Assembly (NCBI RefSeq): GCF_001693735.1
Contig: NZ_LWDV01000005.1
Location: forward strand, 129,523 to 177,666
Direction: 5' to 3'
DNA: 48,144 nt
Source: Orenia metallireducens
Lineage (GTDB): Bacteria > Bacillota > Halanaerobiia > Halobacteroidales > Halobacteroidaceae
The notes beneath the pieces are model-generated. The model saw only the letters and a program-made list of their open reading frames with translations. It had not been told where the DNA came from and made no database searches. Shown here piece after piece: positions 33,349 through 42,609 of this stretch (its first letter is position 1; each line of letters opens with the position of its first letter). The translations under genes and the position numbers were made by a program.

Positions 33349-33930
33349 TTAATATTCTCTTCGTCTATTTTCATTTTCCAAATAGTCTCTAACAATATCC
33401 AAGGTCTCTCCAAATCTTTGGAAATGAACTACTTCTCTTTCTCTTAAAAAGCTTAAGGTATCAATTACCCCAGCATCATTGCTAAGATTGATTAGATTTT
33501 CATAAGTAGCCCTTGCTTTTTGTTCAGCAGCCAAGTCCTCATGCAAAGTAGCTATAGGGTCCTCCATAGATTGGATATAAGCGGCAGTCCAAGGGACCCC
33601 TGCTGCATCATGAGGATATAAGTTCTTACCATGTTGAGCATAATGAGCACCTAGCCCTGCATCTCTTAAAGTCTGAACTGGAACCCCTTCAGTTAATTTA
33701 TAAATTAAAGTACCCAAAATTTCCCAGTGGGCTAACTCTTCAGTTCCAATCTCTGTTAAAGTAGCTTTAGCCTCATCAGTAGGCATAACATATCTTTGAG
33801 TTAAGTATCTAATACCTGCTGATAACTCACTATCAGGTCCTCCATATTGAGCATAAAGGTATTTAGCCATTTCCAAGTCATTTTTACTAACCTTAACTGG
33901 ATATTGGAGTATTTTATCATAATTCCACAT
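33349..33930 (-). CDS. cotJC: CotJC spore coat protein, manganese-catalase family
   Basis: This 193-residue protein of the manganese catalase/CotJC family has metal-ligand helices in GTEELAHWEILGTLIYKL (E and H ligands near 65-70) and DLAAEQKARATYENL. The opening MWNYDKILQYPVKV is typical of CotJC. CotJC is made in the mother cell and deposited in the spore coat. It is the third gene of the cotJABC operon, 17 bases after cotJB. Confidence 0.95.
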   Translation of the reverse strand: MWNYDKILQYPVKVSKNDLEMAKYLYAQYGGPDSELSAGIRYLTQRYVMPTDEAKATLTEIGTEELAHWEILGTLIYKLTEGVPVQTLRDAGLGAHYAQHGKNLYPHDAAGVPWTAAYIQSMEDPIATLHEDLAAEQKARATYENLINLSNDAGVIDTLSFLREREVVHFQRFGETLDIVRDYLENENRRREY

Positions 33931-33947
33931 AGCTTATTTTCCTCCTT

Positions 33948-34199
33948 TTAATATTCAATTTGCCATGGCCATTCTGTCTCTATATATTGCCATGGATATT
34001 CACTGACACAGCCAATACATAATGGACCATATCTTCTGACATAATCCCTTCTTAATTCTTCATACTGTCTAGCTATTCTATTATGGTCTTCCAATGCTTG
34101 TCGATTGTCTGGATGGGTATTAAGAAATAGACTAAGTTCTACTAGATAAAAGTCCAGAGCCATAAGTTCTTTAAGCATTTCTAGTTGTTCTCTAGTCAT
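33948..34199 (-). CDS. cotJB: CotJB spore coat protein
   Basis: This 83-residue member of the CotJB family contains LMALDFYLVELSLFLNTHPDN in its N-terminal half and YGPLCIGCV near the end. The ribosome site AGGAGGTG is excellent. In Bacillus, CotJB is encoded with CotJA and CotJC in one sigma-E-controlled operon and is required for proper coat assembly of the set. The same order is kept here. Confidence 0.93.
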   Translation of the reverse strand: MTREQLEMLKELMALDFYLVELSLFLNTHPDNRQALEDHNRIARQYEELRRDYVRRYGPLCIGCVSEYPWQYIETEWPWQIEY

Positions 34200-34223
34200 C
34201 TTTTCACCTCCTTATTTATCTGA

Positions 34224-34400
34224 TTAGATTCTTCTGCGCCTATATGGTCGATATAAATCCACAAAGATAGTCCCTTTGCGTAATGCTTCCCTTAGGTTAT
34301 AGCGGCGTCCATAATTTTGGAAGGGAATATAAGCTTCTGCTAATTCAAAATCAGGAGTAGGGTAGTGTTCCCTTTCCATATTTGGTCGATTATGAGCCAT
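34224..34400 (-). CDS. cotJA: CotJA spore coat protein (short gene)
   Basis: Reading the minus strand from ATG at 34400 gives a 58-residue protein beginning MAHNRPNMEREHYP. It has AEAYIPFQNYGRRYN in the middle and ends VDLYRPYRRRRI. Proline-rich start, the YIPFQ block and the basic Arg tail are hallmarks of CotJA. GGAGGTGATTTA precedes it, and cotJB begins 24 bases after its stop. It is the first gene of cotJABC. Confidence 0.93.
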   Translation of the reverse strand: MAHNRPNMEREHYPTPDFELAEAYIPFQNYGRRYNLREALRKGTIFVDLYRPYRRRRI

Positions 34401-34784
34401 TAAATCACCTCCATATTTGAGCTAATATATCCTATTCCTGCTAATGACAAAGTGTTAATTTATTTTGCAAAGATTAAAGGAAAATTTTGCTAAAGATTAT
34501 TTACAACTTTTATAAGTAATAGGCTTGACTTTTCTAAAAGCTTATAATATAATCATAAGTAACAACAAACAATCATAATCAATCACAAATGATTAAATCC
34601 GAAGGTTTTGTATGAGATTGAAAATTAAATATAATTTCAATTTAAGTGGATAGATGGGATAAGATAATATAAGAGCATAATCCCCACTTTCAATTTCTAT
34701 TTGCAAAGCCAGATAGTGTAAAATTGAGGGTGGGTATTTTTGTTTAGCTAGTTGAAAGTTTTTAAACAGATATTAAGATAAGAG
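34401..34784. other. Divergent regulatory region of cotJABC and the fructose operon
   Basis: No gene lies in these 384 bases. They contain the fructose operon promoter at 34525-34553. AATCAT/ATGATT words just downstream (about 34572-34595) form a possible operator for the DeoR-type regulator. A long AT-rich leader precedes that gene. I could not place a sigma-E promoter for cotJABC. Confidence 0.55.
34525..34553 (+). promoter_or_regulatory. Sigma-A promoter of the fructose operon
   Basis: TTGACT (34525-34530), 17 bases and TATAAT (34548-34553) form a near-consensus promoter about 230 bases before the regulator gene. Inverted AATCAT...ATGATT words follow closely and may bind the DeoR-type repressor. 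Confidence 0.7.
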
Positions 34785-35549
34785 GTGATTAAAATATTTG
34801 CAGAAGAACGACAGCTTAGAATAGTAGAGATACTTGAAAAGAATAATTCAGTTACAGTAAATCAATTATGTGAGAGATTTAATGTATCTGCTTCTACAAT
34901 CAGAAGAGATTTACAACTATTAGAAGAACAGAATTTAATTCAACGGACTCATGGAGGAGCAGTAGCTAAGGGTGGTACTAAATTTGAGCCATCCTTTATA
35001 GAAAAAGAAAAAGAACATCATCAAGCCAAAGTAGATATTGGTCATAAGGCTGCAGAATTAATCAATGAAGGGGATACTATAATTTTAGATGCTGGTACAA
35101 CTACAACTGAATTGGCTAAGCATTTAGGAAATTATCAAGATTTAACAGTTGTGACAAATGGGGTCAACATTGCATTAGAGTTAGCACAAAGTAACTGTGA
35201 AGTGATCTTAATTGGAGGACATTTAAGAAAACATACTTTGGCTATGGTAGGACCAGTTGCTGAAGATAATTTAAGCAAATTCTCTGCTGATAAAGTCTTT
35301 TTAGGAACCAATGGTATTCATTTAAAGGCAGGGATAACAACCCCTGATTTAGTAGAAGCCAACACCAAAAAGATGATGCTAGAAAGAGCCAAAGAGGTAA
35401 TTGTATTAGCAGATTACAGTAAGTTTGGAGAGACAGCCTTTGTTAAAGTGGCTGAAATTGAAGAGGTAGATATTATTATAAGTGATAAGAGTTTAAAGAA
35501 GGAATTAGTAGAAAGCTTTAAAGAGAAGGTTGATATTATTTTAGCTTAG
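34785..35549 (+). CDS. fruR: DeoR-family regulator of fructose utilisation
   Basis: This 254-residue regulator has an N-terminal DeoR helix-turn-helix (EERQLRIVEILEKNNSVTVNQLCERFNVSASTIRRDLQLLEEQ). The C-terminal sugar-phosphate sensor (DeoRC) domain has VTNGVNIALEL, GGHLRKHTLAMVGP and VLADYSKFGETAF. First in an operon with fruK and the fructose PTS, it most likely senses fructose-1-phosphate. The start is uncertain. GTG 34785 overlaps the only good ribosome site (AGAGGTGAT), while homologues usually begin MFAEERQ, which would need ATA at 34794. Confidence 0.92.
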   Translation: MIKIFAEERQLRIVEILEKNNSVTVNQLCERFNVSASTIRRDLQLLEEQNLIQRTHGGAVAKGGTKFEPSFIEKEKEHHQAKVDIGHKAAELINEGDTIILDAGTTTTELAKHLGNYQDLTVVTNGVNIALELAQSNCEVILIGGHLRKHTLAMVGPVAEDNLSKFSADKVFLGTNGIHLKAGITTPDLVEANTKKMMLERAKEVIVLADYSKFGETAFVKVAEIEEVDIIISDKSLKKELVESFKEKVDIILA

Positions 35550-35560
35550 GGGGTGAGAAG

Positions 35561-36493
35561 ATGATTATAACAGTAACTTTAAATCCTGCTATAGACAAGA
35601 CTGTTGAATTATTAGATTTTAAGGTTGGAGCATTAAATCGGATTAAATCTGTTAGAAAAGATGCTGGTGGTAAAGGGATTAATGTATCAAAGGTAATTGC
35701 TGAATTAGATGGTAATACAAAAGCTTTAGGTTTTGTAGGAGGCAGTAATGGTCAGTTTATTAAAGATAGGTTGACTGGTGCTGGAATTAAGCATTCTTTT
35801 ACTGAAGTAGAAGGTGAGACTCGTACCAATTTAAAGATTATTGATCTTGCTACTACTGATGAGACAGAGGTCAACGAACCAGGTCCCAATATTAGCAGAG
35901 ATGATTTAGTTAATTTAGAAGAAAATTTATTAAATAATATCACAAAGGAGAGTCTAGTAGTAGTAGCTGGCAGCCTGCCTTTAGGTGTTCCAGAAGACTT
36001 TTATGCTCAATTAATAGATAAACTACATGGTAAAGGTGTTAAAGTCGTCTTAGATACATCAGGGCTTCCTTTAATGAAGGCTTTGGAAGCAAAACCTTAT
36101 CTAATCAAGCCAAATCTAGATGAACTGGAGAAGTTAATTAACAAATCATTGAAAGAAACTGAAGAGATTATTGGTGCAGCTAAAGAACTCCATCAAAAAG
36201 GGATTGAGATTATAATTGTTTCTTTAGGCGGAGATGGTTCAATAGTTGTCAGTGAGGCTGGAGTCTTAAAAATAAAGCCTCCTAAGATTGAAGTGGCCAG
36301 TTCTGTCGGGGCAGGTGATACCTTAGTAGGAGCTCTATCCTTGAAACTAAGTCAAGGAGAAGACCTAAAAGAAGCTATCCGTTATGCTACTGCAGCTAGT
36401 GCTAATACTGTTATGCAGGCAGGTACCCAAATCTGTAAAAAGGATGAAGTGGAAGAGTTATTAGGTCAAGTTGAGATAGAAATTTTAGAATAA
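35561..36493 (+). CDS. fruK: 1-phosphofructokinase
   Basis: This 310-residue PfkB-family kinase converts fructose-1-phosphate to fructose-1,6-bisphosphate. The first PfkB pattern is in GGKGINVSKVIAEL (near 38). The C-terminal pattern has the catalytic base in VGAGDTLVGAL (near 250). The FruK/LacC opening TVTLNPAIDKTVEL and the SLGGDGS block are also present. GGGGGTGAG precedes the ATG. It lies 11 bases after fruR and 15 before the EIIA gene, so all are one transcript. Confidence 0.96.
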   Translation: MIITVTLNPAIDKTVELLDFKVGALNRIKSVRKDAGGKGINVSKVIAELDGNTKALGFVGGSNGQFIKDRLTGAGIKHSFTEVEGETRTNLKIIDLATTDETEVNEPGPNISRDDLVNLEENLLNNITKESLVVVAGSLPLGVPEDFYAQLIDKLHGKGVKVVLDTSGLPLMKALEAKPYLIKPNLDELEKLINKSLKETEEIIGAAKELHQKGIEIIIVSLGGDGSIVVSEAGVLKIKPPKIEVASSVGAGDTLVGALSLKLSQGEDLKEAIRYATAASANTVMQAGTQICKKDEVEELLGQVEIEILE

Positions 36494-36508
36494 GGGAGTT
36501 GAAAATAG

Positions 36509-36961
36509 ATGAAAATTAGTAATTTAATGAGGGAAGATTTAATCAAGCTTAATTTAGCTAATAATACTAAAAATGAAGTTTTAGCAGAGATGGTAGATTT
36601 ATTAGATGCTGCTGATAAAATCACTTCTAAGGATGAGTTTTATCAGACAATTTTAGCCAGAGAAGCTAAGAGCACAACAGGTGTAGGAAATGGAATTGCT
36701 ATTCCTCATGGTAAAAGTGATGTCGTTAAAGAGCCGACTTTAGTTTTTGCTAAGTCAGAGCAAGGTGTTGATTTTGATAGTTTTGATGATCAGCCAGTAA
36801 AAATCTTATTTATGATTGCAGTACCTGAAGGTAAGAATGATGAGCATCTTAAAGTATTGGCTCAATTATCTCGTAAATTGATGCATGCAGATTTTAGAGA
36901 AGCATTGATGAATGCTAATACAAAAGAAGATATCTTGACAGTTATCAAAGAAAATGAGTAA
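36509..36961 (+). CDS. PTS fructose-specific EIIA component
   Basis: This is a 150-residue single EIIA domain of the fructose/mannitol family. The phosphorylated histidine is in GVGNGIAIPHGKSD (about residue 66). VKILFMIAVPEGKNDEHLKVLAQLSRKLM is the other typical block. In many bacteria this domain is fused to EIIBC. Here it is a free protein encoded 147 bases ahead of the EIIBC gene. Confidence 0.94.
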   Translation: MKISNLMREDLIKLNLANNTKNEVLAEMVDLLDAADKITSKDEFYQTILAREAKSTTGVGNGIAIPHGKSDVVKEPTLVFAKSEQGVDFDSFDDQPVKILFMIAVPEGKNDEHLKVLAQLSRKLMHADFREALMNANTKEDILTVIKENE

Positions 36962-37108
36962 TTCTTAAGAGTAATCAATCTAGTAGCTAGAGTAGATTCC
37001 ATAAATAATTCTATAAGATCCCCAATCATAGTATCTTCACTTAAGAGGGTATTAGTAGATGGAGTTTACTAAAATATAAATAACTATTATTTTAAAGGGG
37101 GAAATAAA

Positions 37109-38485
37109 ATGAGAATATTAGCTGTAACTGCTTGTCCAACTGGTGTAGCTCATACTTATATGGCTGCAGAGGCTTTAGAAGGAGCTGCTAAAGAAAAAGG
37201 GATTGATATTAAAGTAGAGACTAGGGGTTCTGTAGGGATAGAGAATGGATTAACTCCAGAGGATATTAAGGAAGCAGAAGCAATTATTGTTGCTGCTGAC
37301 ACTGATGCAGATGTAGATCGTTTTAAAGGAAAGGCTGTTATATCAGTACCTGTAGGAGCTGCCATTAAGGACCCTAAAGGCTTGATTGAAGAGGCTTTAG
37401 AGAAGGCTAAAGACTTTGAACCAGAAGAGGATTTATTAGATAATGTCCAACAACACAAAGCAGAAAGAAGTTCTCAAAGAAGTGGATTCTATAAGCACTT
37501 AATGAATGGTGTTTCTAATATGCTACCCTTTGTGGTTGCTGGTGGTTTGGCAATTGCCCTCTCCTTTGTCTTTGGTATTAAGGCTTTTGAGCAAGAGGGA
37601 ACTTTGGCTGCAGCATTAATGACAATTGGTGGAGGAACAGCCTTTGCTTTGATGATTCCAGTATTGGCAGGATTTATCGCTAGCTCTATTGCAGATCGTC
37701 CTGGTTTTGCTCCTGGTATGGTTGGTGGTATGCTGGCTGCTAATATCGGTGCTGGTTTCTTAGGTGGACTAGTAGCAGGTTTCTTAGCTGGTTATATTAC
37801 TAAGTTCTTAAATGACAACATTAAGTTACCTAAGAACTTCCAAGGATTAAAGCCAGTCTTGATTCTACCTTTGTTATCTGTATTAATTGTTGGTTTATTG
37901 ATGGTTTATGTACTTGGAACACCGATGAAGAATATTATGGATGCTCTTACTGCTTGGTTACAAGGTATGTCTGGAACCAATAGAGTACTATTGGGATTGA
38001 TTTTAGGTGCAATGATGGCCTTTGATATGGGTGGACCTGTTAATAAAGCTGCTTATACCTTTGCAACTGGATTATTGGCATCTGAGGTTTATGCACCAAT
38101 GGCAGCTGTAATGGCAGCTGGTATGGTACCTCCATTAGGTCTTGCTTTGGCTACATTTATTGCTCCAAAGAAATTTGATAAGCAACAGAAAGAAGCTGGT
38201 AAGGCAGCAGCAGTACTAGGTATCTCCTTTATTACAGAAGGTGCAATCCCATTTGCAGCAGCTGACCCAGTGAAGGTTATTCCTTCTATTATTGTTGGAT
38301 CTGCTACAACAGGTGCCTTATCAATGTTATTTAATGCTACTTTAAGAGCACCTCATGGTGGAATCTTTACTGTATTCATTCCTGGAGCTGTAGGAAATGT
38401 AGTTATGTATGCAATATCTATCTTGGTTGGTACTATAGTTTCTGCTGTTCTAATCAGTATTTTAAAGGATGAAGTGAAAGCTTAA
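37109..38485 (+). CDS. fruA: PTS fructose-specific EIIBC component
   Basis: This 458-residue sugar transporter has an EIIB domain (1-100) with the phosphocysteine in TACPTGVAHTYMAAEAL (C9). A charged linker leads to a membrane EIIC domain (about 125-455) with GGLAIALSFVFGI, DMGGPVNKAAYTFA, FITEGAIPFAAADP and LRAPHGGIF, all typical of the fructose family. It imports fructose as fructose-1-phosphate for FruK. AAAGGGGG precedes the ATG. The EIIA gene is separate. Confidence 0.96.
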   Translation: MRILAVTACPTGVAHTYMAAEALEGAAKEKGIDIKVETRGSVGIENGLTPEDIKEAEAIIVAADTDADVDRFKGKAVISVPVGAAIKDPKGLIEEALEKAKDFEPEEDLLDNVQQHKAERSSQRSGFYKHLMNGVSNMLPFVVAGGLAIALSFVFGIKAFEQEGTLAAALMTIGGGTAFALMIPVLAGFIASSIADRPGFAPGMVGGMLAANIGAGFLGGLVAGFLAGYITKFLNDNIKLPKNFQGLKPVLILPLLSVLIVGLLMVYVLGTPMKNIMDALTAWLQGMSGTNRVLLGLILGAMMAFDMGGPVNKAAYTFATGLLASEVYAPMAAVMAAGMVPPLGLALATFIAPKKFDKQQKEAGKAAAVLGISFITEGAIPFAAADPVKVIPSIIVGSATTGALSMLFNATLRAPHGGIFTVFIPGAVGNVVMYAISILVGTIVSAVLISILKDEVKA

Positions 38486-38502
38486 TATTGAGTTAATACC
38501 AG

Positions 38503-38529
38503 AAAGAGGGGAGAAATCCTCTCTTTTTT
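38503..38529 (+). terminator. Terminator of the fructose operon
   Basis: AAAGAGGGGA (38503-38512) pairs with TCCTCTCTTT (one G-U pair), followed by a T-run. Confidence 0.85.
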
Positions 38530-38588
38530 ATTTTGTTTTTTGGGGTAAGATATTATATAATTGATTTTAAGAAAAAGTAGGTGATAAT

Positions 38589-39587
38589 GTGAAAAAGAGT
38601 TTAGACCGTAGAGAGAAGGTACTTGATTTACTCTATCAAAATCAAGATAGATATCTCTCTGGAGAAGAGTTGAGTAATAAATTAGGAGTATCTAGAACTT
38701 CAATTTGGAAGTATATCAATTATTTAAGGGAAGCAGGTTATCAGATTGAATCTTCATCAAAGATTGGTTATCGATTGATTACCCCTGCTGATAATCTATT
38801 ACCAGAAGAGATTAAACGTAATTTAAATACAGAGATAATTGGACAAGAGATAATTTATTATAAAGAGATAGAGTCGACCAATGATGCAGCTAAGAAGTTA
38901 GCTCAAAGCGGTTTGCAAGAGGGAGCAGTAGTTATAGCAGAAGAGCAGAAGAGAGGGAAAGGGCGCTTAGGCAGAGAGTTCTGTAGTCCCTTAGGGGGGA
39001 TTTGGTTATCTTGTATTCTACGCCCTGATATCAAGCCGACATTGGCTACTAGAGCCACTTATATTGCTTCCTTAGCTATAGTAAAGACGATAAGGAAGCT
39101 AAGTGCTGTAGATGCCAAGATAAAGTGGCCTAATGACATTCTAGTTGGTAATAAGAAGGTCAGCGGAATCTTGACTGAAATGGGTGCTGAGTTAGATAAG
39201 GTTGATTATTTGATAGTGGGAATGGGGATTAATCTCAATTTTCCTTTAGATACATTCGATGAATCTTTACATAATAAAGTAACTACAATTTATCATGAGA
39301 CAGGTAAGAAGATAAGTAGGGTTAAATTTGTACAAGCTCTGTTAGAAGAGATAGAGATGGTATACAAAAAATTATATGACTTTAAAGATATATTAAAAGA
39401 GTGGAAAGCTTACTCTTATACTCTTGGCAAGGTGGTTAAAATAGATAATAAGAAGGAAGAGATAGTAGGAGAAGCTGTTGATATAGCTGAAGATGGAGCA
39501 TTGCTTGTTAAGGTTGATGATAAAGTTAGAAAGTTCTATTCTGGTGAAGTATCTTTATATCATCAGAGCTTTAATTCTGGCAATTGA
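38589..39587 (+). CDS. birA: Biotin-protein ligase / biotin repressor
   Basis: This 332-residue bifunctional BirA has an N-terminal helix-turn-helix ([32 protein letters not shown]). The ligase domain contains the biotinyl-AMP loop [28 protein letters not shown] and a small C-terminal domain. It attaches biotin to acetyl-CoA carboxylase and probably represses biotin genes. Translation starts at GTG 38589 after AGGTGATAA. The downstream coaX gene is coupled closely, a frequent arrangement in Firmicutes. Confidence 0.95.
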   Translation: MKKSLDRREKVLDLLYQNQDRYLSGEELSNKLGVSRTSIWKYINYLREAGYQIESSSKIGYRLITPADNLLPEEIKRNLNTEIIGQEIIYYKEIESTNDAAKKLAQSGLQEGAVVIAEEQKRGKGRLGREFCSPLGGIWLSCILRPDIKPTLATRATYIASLAIVKTIRKLSAVDAKIKWPNDILVGNKKVSGILTEMGAELDKVDYLIVGMGINLNFPLDTFDESLHNKVTTIYHETGKKISRVKFVQALLEEIEMVYKKLYDFKDILKEWKAYSYTLGKVVKIDNKKEEIVGEAVDIAEDGALLVKVDDKVRKFYSGEVSLYHQSFNSGN

Positions 39588-39613
39588 TAATAAGTTATAA
39601 GGAGAGAAAGAAG

Positions 39614-40384
39614 ATGATTTTAGCTATTGATGTGGGTAATACTAATATTGTATTAGGATTATATCAGAATGATGAGTTATTAATAGATTGGAGAATCTCC
39701 ACTGACAAAGGTAAGACTGTAGATGAATATGGTATATTACTGATTAACCTTTTTGAGAGTAATGGTTTTAAGCTAGAGGATATCAAAAAGATTATTATTT
39801 CATCAGTTGTACCCCCAATTATCAATACCTTAGATGAGGTAGCGATGAAGTACTTTGGGGTAGAAGCCTTAGTAATAGGTCCAGGGGTTAAGACTGGAAT
39901 TAATATTAAGATGGATAACCCTAGAGAAGTAGGTGCTGACAGAATAGTAAATGCTGTTGCAGCTAGTGAATTATATAGTGGTCCAGCTATTATTGTCGAT
40001 TTTGGTACAGCAACTACCTTTGATGCCTTATCTGCTAAAGGCGAATATCTTGGGGGGGTTATTGCTCCTGGAATAGGTATCTCTACTGAAGCTTTATTTG
40101 ATAGAGCAGCTAAGTTGCCTAAAATAGAATTAAAGTTTCCTAAAAATGTGATTGGAAAGAATACTCATGATGCATTACAGTCAGGAATCCTATACGGATT
40201 TGTAGGGCAAGTAGATGGAATAGTTAGAAGGATGAAAGAGGAGTTTGCTAAAGATGCTAAGGTTATCTCTACAGGAGGCTTAGCAGAGCTAATCAGTCCC
40301 CGTTCTGAAGAGGTTAATATTGTCAATGAATTCCTTACTTTAGAAGGGTTAAGAATTATTGAAAAGATGAATAGGAGCAATTAG
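39614..40384 (+). CDS. coaX: Type III pantothenate kinase
   Basis: This 256-residue ASKHA-fold kinase catalyses the first step of coenzyme A synthesis. Motifs are [15 protein letters not shown] (phosphate 1), [23 protein letters not shown] (phosphate 2) and [11 protein letters not shown] 39614 is preceded by AAGGAGAG. An in-frame TTG at 39584 overlaps the end of birA but lacks its own site. A GTAAC-type palindrome starts at its stop codon. Confidence 0.95.
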   Translation: MILAIDVGNTNIVLGLYQNDELLIDWRISTDKGKTVDEYGILLINLFESNGFKLEDIKKIIISSVVPPIINTLDEVAMKYFGVEALVIGPGVKTGINIKMDNPREVGADRIVNAVAASELYSGPAIIVDFGTATTFDALSAKGEYLGGVIAPGIGISTEALFDRAAKLPKIELKFPKNVIGKNTHDALQSGILYGFVGQVDGIVRRMKEEFAKDAKVISTGGLAELISPRSEEVNIVNEFLTLEGLRIIEKMNRSN

Positions 40385-40460
40385 TGACGAGTAACAAGTG
40401 ATGGGTCACGGGGAACCAGCTTTTTACTGGGCACTCGTCACCTGTTACTTGTTACTATTA
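40381..40460. repeat. Palindrome, GTAAC/GTGAC family copy C
   Basis: AGTGACGAGTAACAAGTGAT on the left is mirrored by CACTCGTCACCTGTTACTTG, then TTACTA, on the right, with CCAGC and ACTGG near the centre. It starts at the coaX stop codon and may double as a transcript end, though there is no T-run. Confidence 0.75.
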
Positions 40461-40531
40461 TTAGGGGGACACTTTGAGGTTTCCCTTTTAACTTTGTACA
40501 TCAATTAATCATAGAAGAGGTGATGATTTTG

Positions 40532-41500
40532 TTGAAGATAGGAGATGTAATAATAGATAATCCAGTTATTTTGGCACCAATGGCTGGTATCACAGACTTA
40601 CCTTATAGAAAGCTGGTTAAAGGGATGGGATGTGGCTTGGTTTGTACAGAGATGGTCAGTGCCAATGGTTTAGTTTATGAGAATCAAAGGACTGAGAAGC
40701 TGTTGGAGGTTGCTCAAGAAGAGAGACCAGTTTCACTCCAGATATTTGGTAATGATCCTGAAGTGATGGCTCAAGCAGCTAAGAAGGTAGAAGAGGAGAG
40801 TAATCCAGAGATAATCGATTTAAATGTAGGTTGTCCTACCCCCAAAATAGTTAAGAATGGCTATGGTTCAGCTTTAATGAAGGAGCCTAAGTTATTGGGA
40901 GAGGTTATCAAAGCTATGGTAGAGGCAGTAAATAAGCCTGTCACCGTTAAAATTAGAACTGGTTGGGACCAAGATAGTATCAATGCTGTAGAGATAGCTC
41001 AAGTTGCTGAGGAGAATGGAGCTAAAGCTATTGCAGTTCATGGGAGGACTAGAAGTCAGTTCTACAGTGGTAAAGCAGATTGGGAGATTATAGCCCAAGT
41101 TAAAGAAGCTGTATCAATACCTGTAATAGGAAATGGTGATATCTTTAAACCAGAGGATGCTTTAAAGATGATTGAGATGACAAAGTGTGATGGAGTAATG
41201 ATCGGCAGAGGTGCTCAAGGTAATCCATGGATATTTAAAAGAACTTCTCATTATCTTAAAACTGGTGTGTTATTACCTCTTCCTACTCCAGTAGAGAAGA
41301 TAGAGACAGCGATTGTACATTTGGAGAATTTAGTTAATTATAAAGGGGAATATGTAGCAGTTAGAGAGATGCGTAAACATGCTAGTTGGTATATCAAGGG
41401 ATTGAAAAACTGCACATCTATTAAAGATCTTTTAAATCAAACAGAGAGTGTAAATGTGATGAATAGAATATTAAGAGAGTATCAAGAAAAGTTGAGCTGA
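40532..41500 (+). CDS. dusB: tRNA-dihydrouridine synthase
   Basis: This flavin enzyme of about 322 residues reduces uridines in tRNA. Family marks are the N-terminal VILAPMAGITDLPYRKL, NVGCPTPKIVKNGYGSALM with the catalytic cysteine, VKIRTGWD, AVHGRTRSQFYSG and GDIFKPEDAL, then MIGRGAQGNPWIF. Homologues begin MKIG, matching TTG 40532, eight bases after the AGAGGTGAT site. GTG 40520 and ATG 40523 are in frame but overlap that site. A strong terminator follows. Confidence 0.93.
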   Translation: MKIGDVIIDNPVILAPMAGITDLPYRKLVKGMGCGLVCTEMVSANGLVYENQRTEKLLEVAQEERPVSLQIFGNDPEVMAQAAKKVEEESNPEIIDLNVGCPTPKIVKNGYGSALMKEPKLLGEVIKAMVEAVNKPVTVKIRTGWDQDSINAVEIAQVAEENGAKAIAVHGRTRSQFYSGKADWEIIAQVKEAVSIPVIGNGDIFKPEDALKMIEMTKCDGVMIGRGAQGNPWIFKRTSHYLKTGVLLPLPTPVEKIETAIVHLENLVNYKGEYVAVREMRKHASWYIKGLKNCTSIKDLLNQTESVNVMNRILREYQEKLS

Positions 41501-41530
41501 CATTCTAAAGATTGTCAGCTTTTTTTTTCT
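41495..41530 (+). terminator. Terminator of dusB
   Basis: AGCTGACA (41495-41502) pairs with TGTCAGCT (41513-41520), followed by eight T residues. It overlaps the dusB stop codon. Confidence 0.93.
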
Positions 41531-41607
41531 TTTATACATAAATTTAAAATTATTATCACATATTAAAGTGAGAGTTCTTTAGTTTTAAACCTCAAGAGGT
41601 GAAATAT

Positions 41608-42522
41608 ATGAAAAGAGTAGTAAGCATAAGTTTAGGATCTTCTGCTAGAGACCATCGGGTACAACGGGAGATATTAGGAGAGCAGTTCATTATTGAGCGG
41701 ATAGGTACCGATGGTGATATGGATAAGGCTATTAAGATGTTTAATAATCTTGATGGTAAGGTAGATGCTTTTGGTTTAGGTGGAATAGACTTATACCTTT
41801 ATGCAGGTAAGAAACGATATCTGTTAAGAGATGCCAAGAAGATTATAAAAAATATCAATAAGACACCTATTGTTGATGGTAGTGGATTAAAAAATACTTT
41901 AGAGCGCAGGGCAATCAAGCAAGTTAACAAGAAAATTAACTTAAAAGATAAAAGGATTTTAATGGTTTGTGCTTTAGATAGATTTGGAATGGCAGAAGCC
42001 CTTAAAGATACTGGAGCTAAACTCTTGATTGGTGATTTAATCTTTGGATTGGGGATACCTATTCCTCTTAAATCATTAGGTACATTACATAATATAGCAC
42101 AGTTTATTATGCCTATTGTTAGTAAATTACCCTTTAAATTACTATACCCTACAGGAAGTAGGCAAGAAGAGATCAGAGATAAGTATAGCAAATATTATGA
42201 GTGGGCGGATATTATAGCAGGGGATTTTCATTATATAAAAAGATATTTACCAGCAAATTTAGGAGAAAGAATAATAATTACAAATACAGTCACACCCTCA
42301 GATATAGAGTTATTAAAGGAGAGAGGGTTAAGTAAATTAATCACAACAACACCAGAGTTTAGAGGTCGTTCTTTTGGTACTAATGTGATGGAAGCAATCT
42401 TAGTAACCTTGCTAGATAAGCCCTTAGATGAGATAAGGGTTTCAGATTACCTAAATATATTACGTGAAATTGATTTTGAGCCAAGGGTAGAAGAGTTTAA
42501 TCAGGGGTATTTAATCAGATAA
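41608..42522 (+). CDS. Conserved protein annotated in relatives as quinate 5-dehydrogenase-like
   Basis: This 304-residue protein opens MKRVVSISLGSSARDHRVQ and has VDAFGLGGIDLYLY, TPIVDGSGLKNTLER, ILMVCALDRFGMAEAL and a C-terminal TTPEFRGRSFGTNVMEA block. From memory, Firmicute relatives carry the name quinate 5-dehydrogenase. I see no unmistakable NAD-binding glycine motif to back that name. It is followed 87 bases later by an acyl-ACP-reductase-like gene and may work with it. ATG 41608 sits behind AAGAGGTG; an in-frame GTG nine bases earlier overlaps the ribosome site. Confidence 0.6.
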   Translation: MKRVVSISLGSSARDHRVQREILGEQFIIERIGTDGDMDKAIKMFNNLDGKVDAFGLGGIDLYLYAGKKRYLLRDAKKIIKNINKTPIVDGSGLKNTLERRAIKQVNKKINLKDKRILMVCALDRFGMAEALKDTGAKLLIGDLIFGLGIPIPLKSLGTLHNIAQFIMPIVSKLPFKLLYPTGSRQEEIRDKYSKYYEWADIIAGDFHYIKRYLPANLGERIIITNTVTPSDIELLKERGLSKLITTTPEFRGRSFGTNVMEAILVTLLDKPLDEIRVSDYLNILREIDFEPRVEEFNQGYLIR

Positions 42523-42609
42523 CTCCGTCTAGAAATGAGGGTATAAGATTCAAATTAGTAATATTGGTAGTTAGAAATTAATGAATCGTGATAATAAGGA
42601 GGCAAATTA

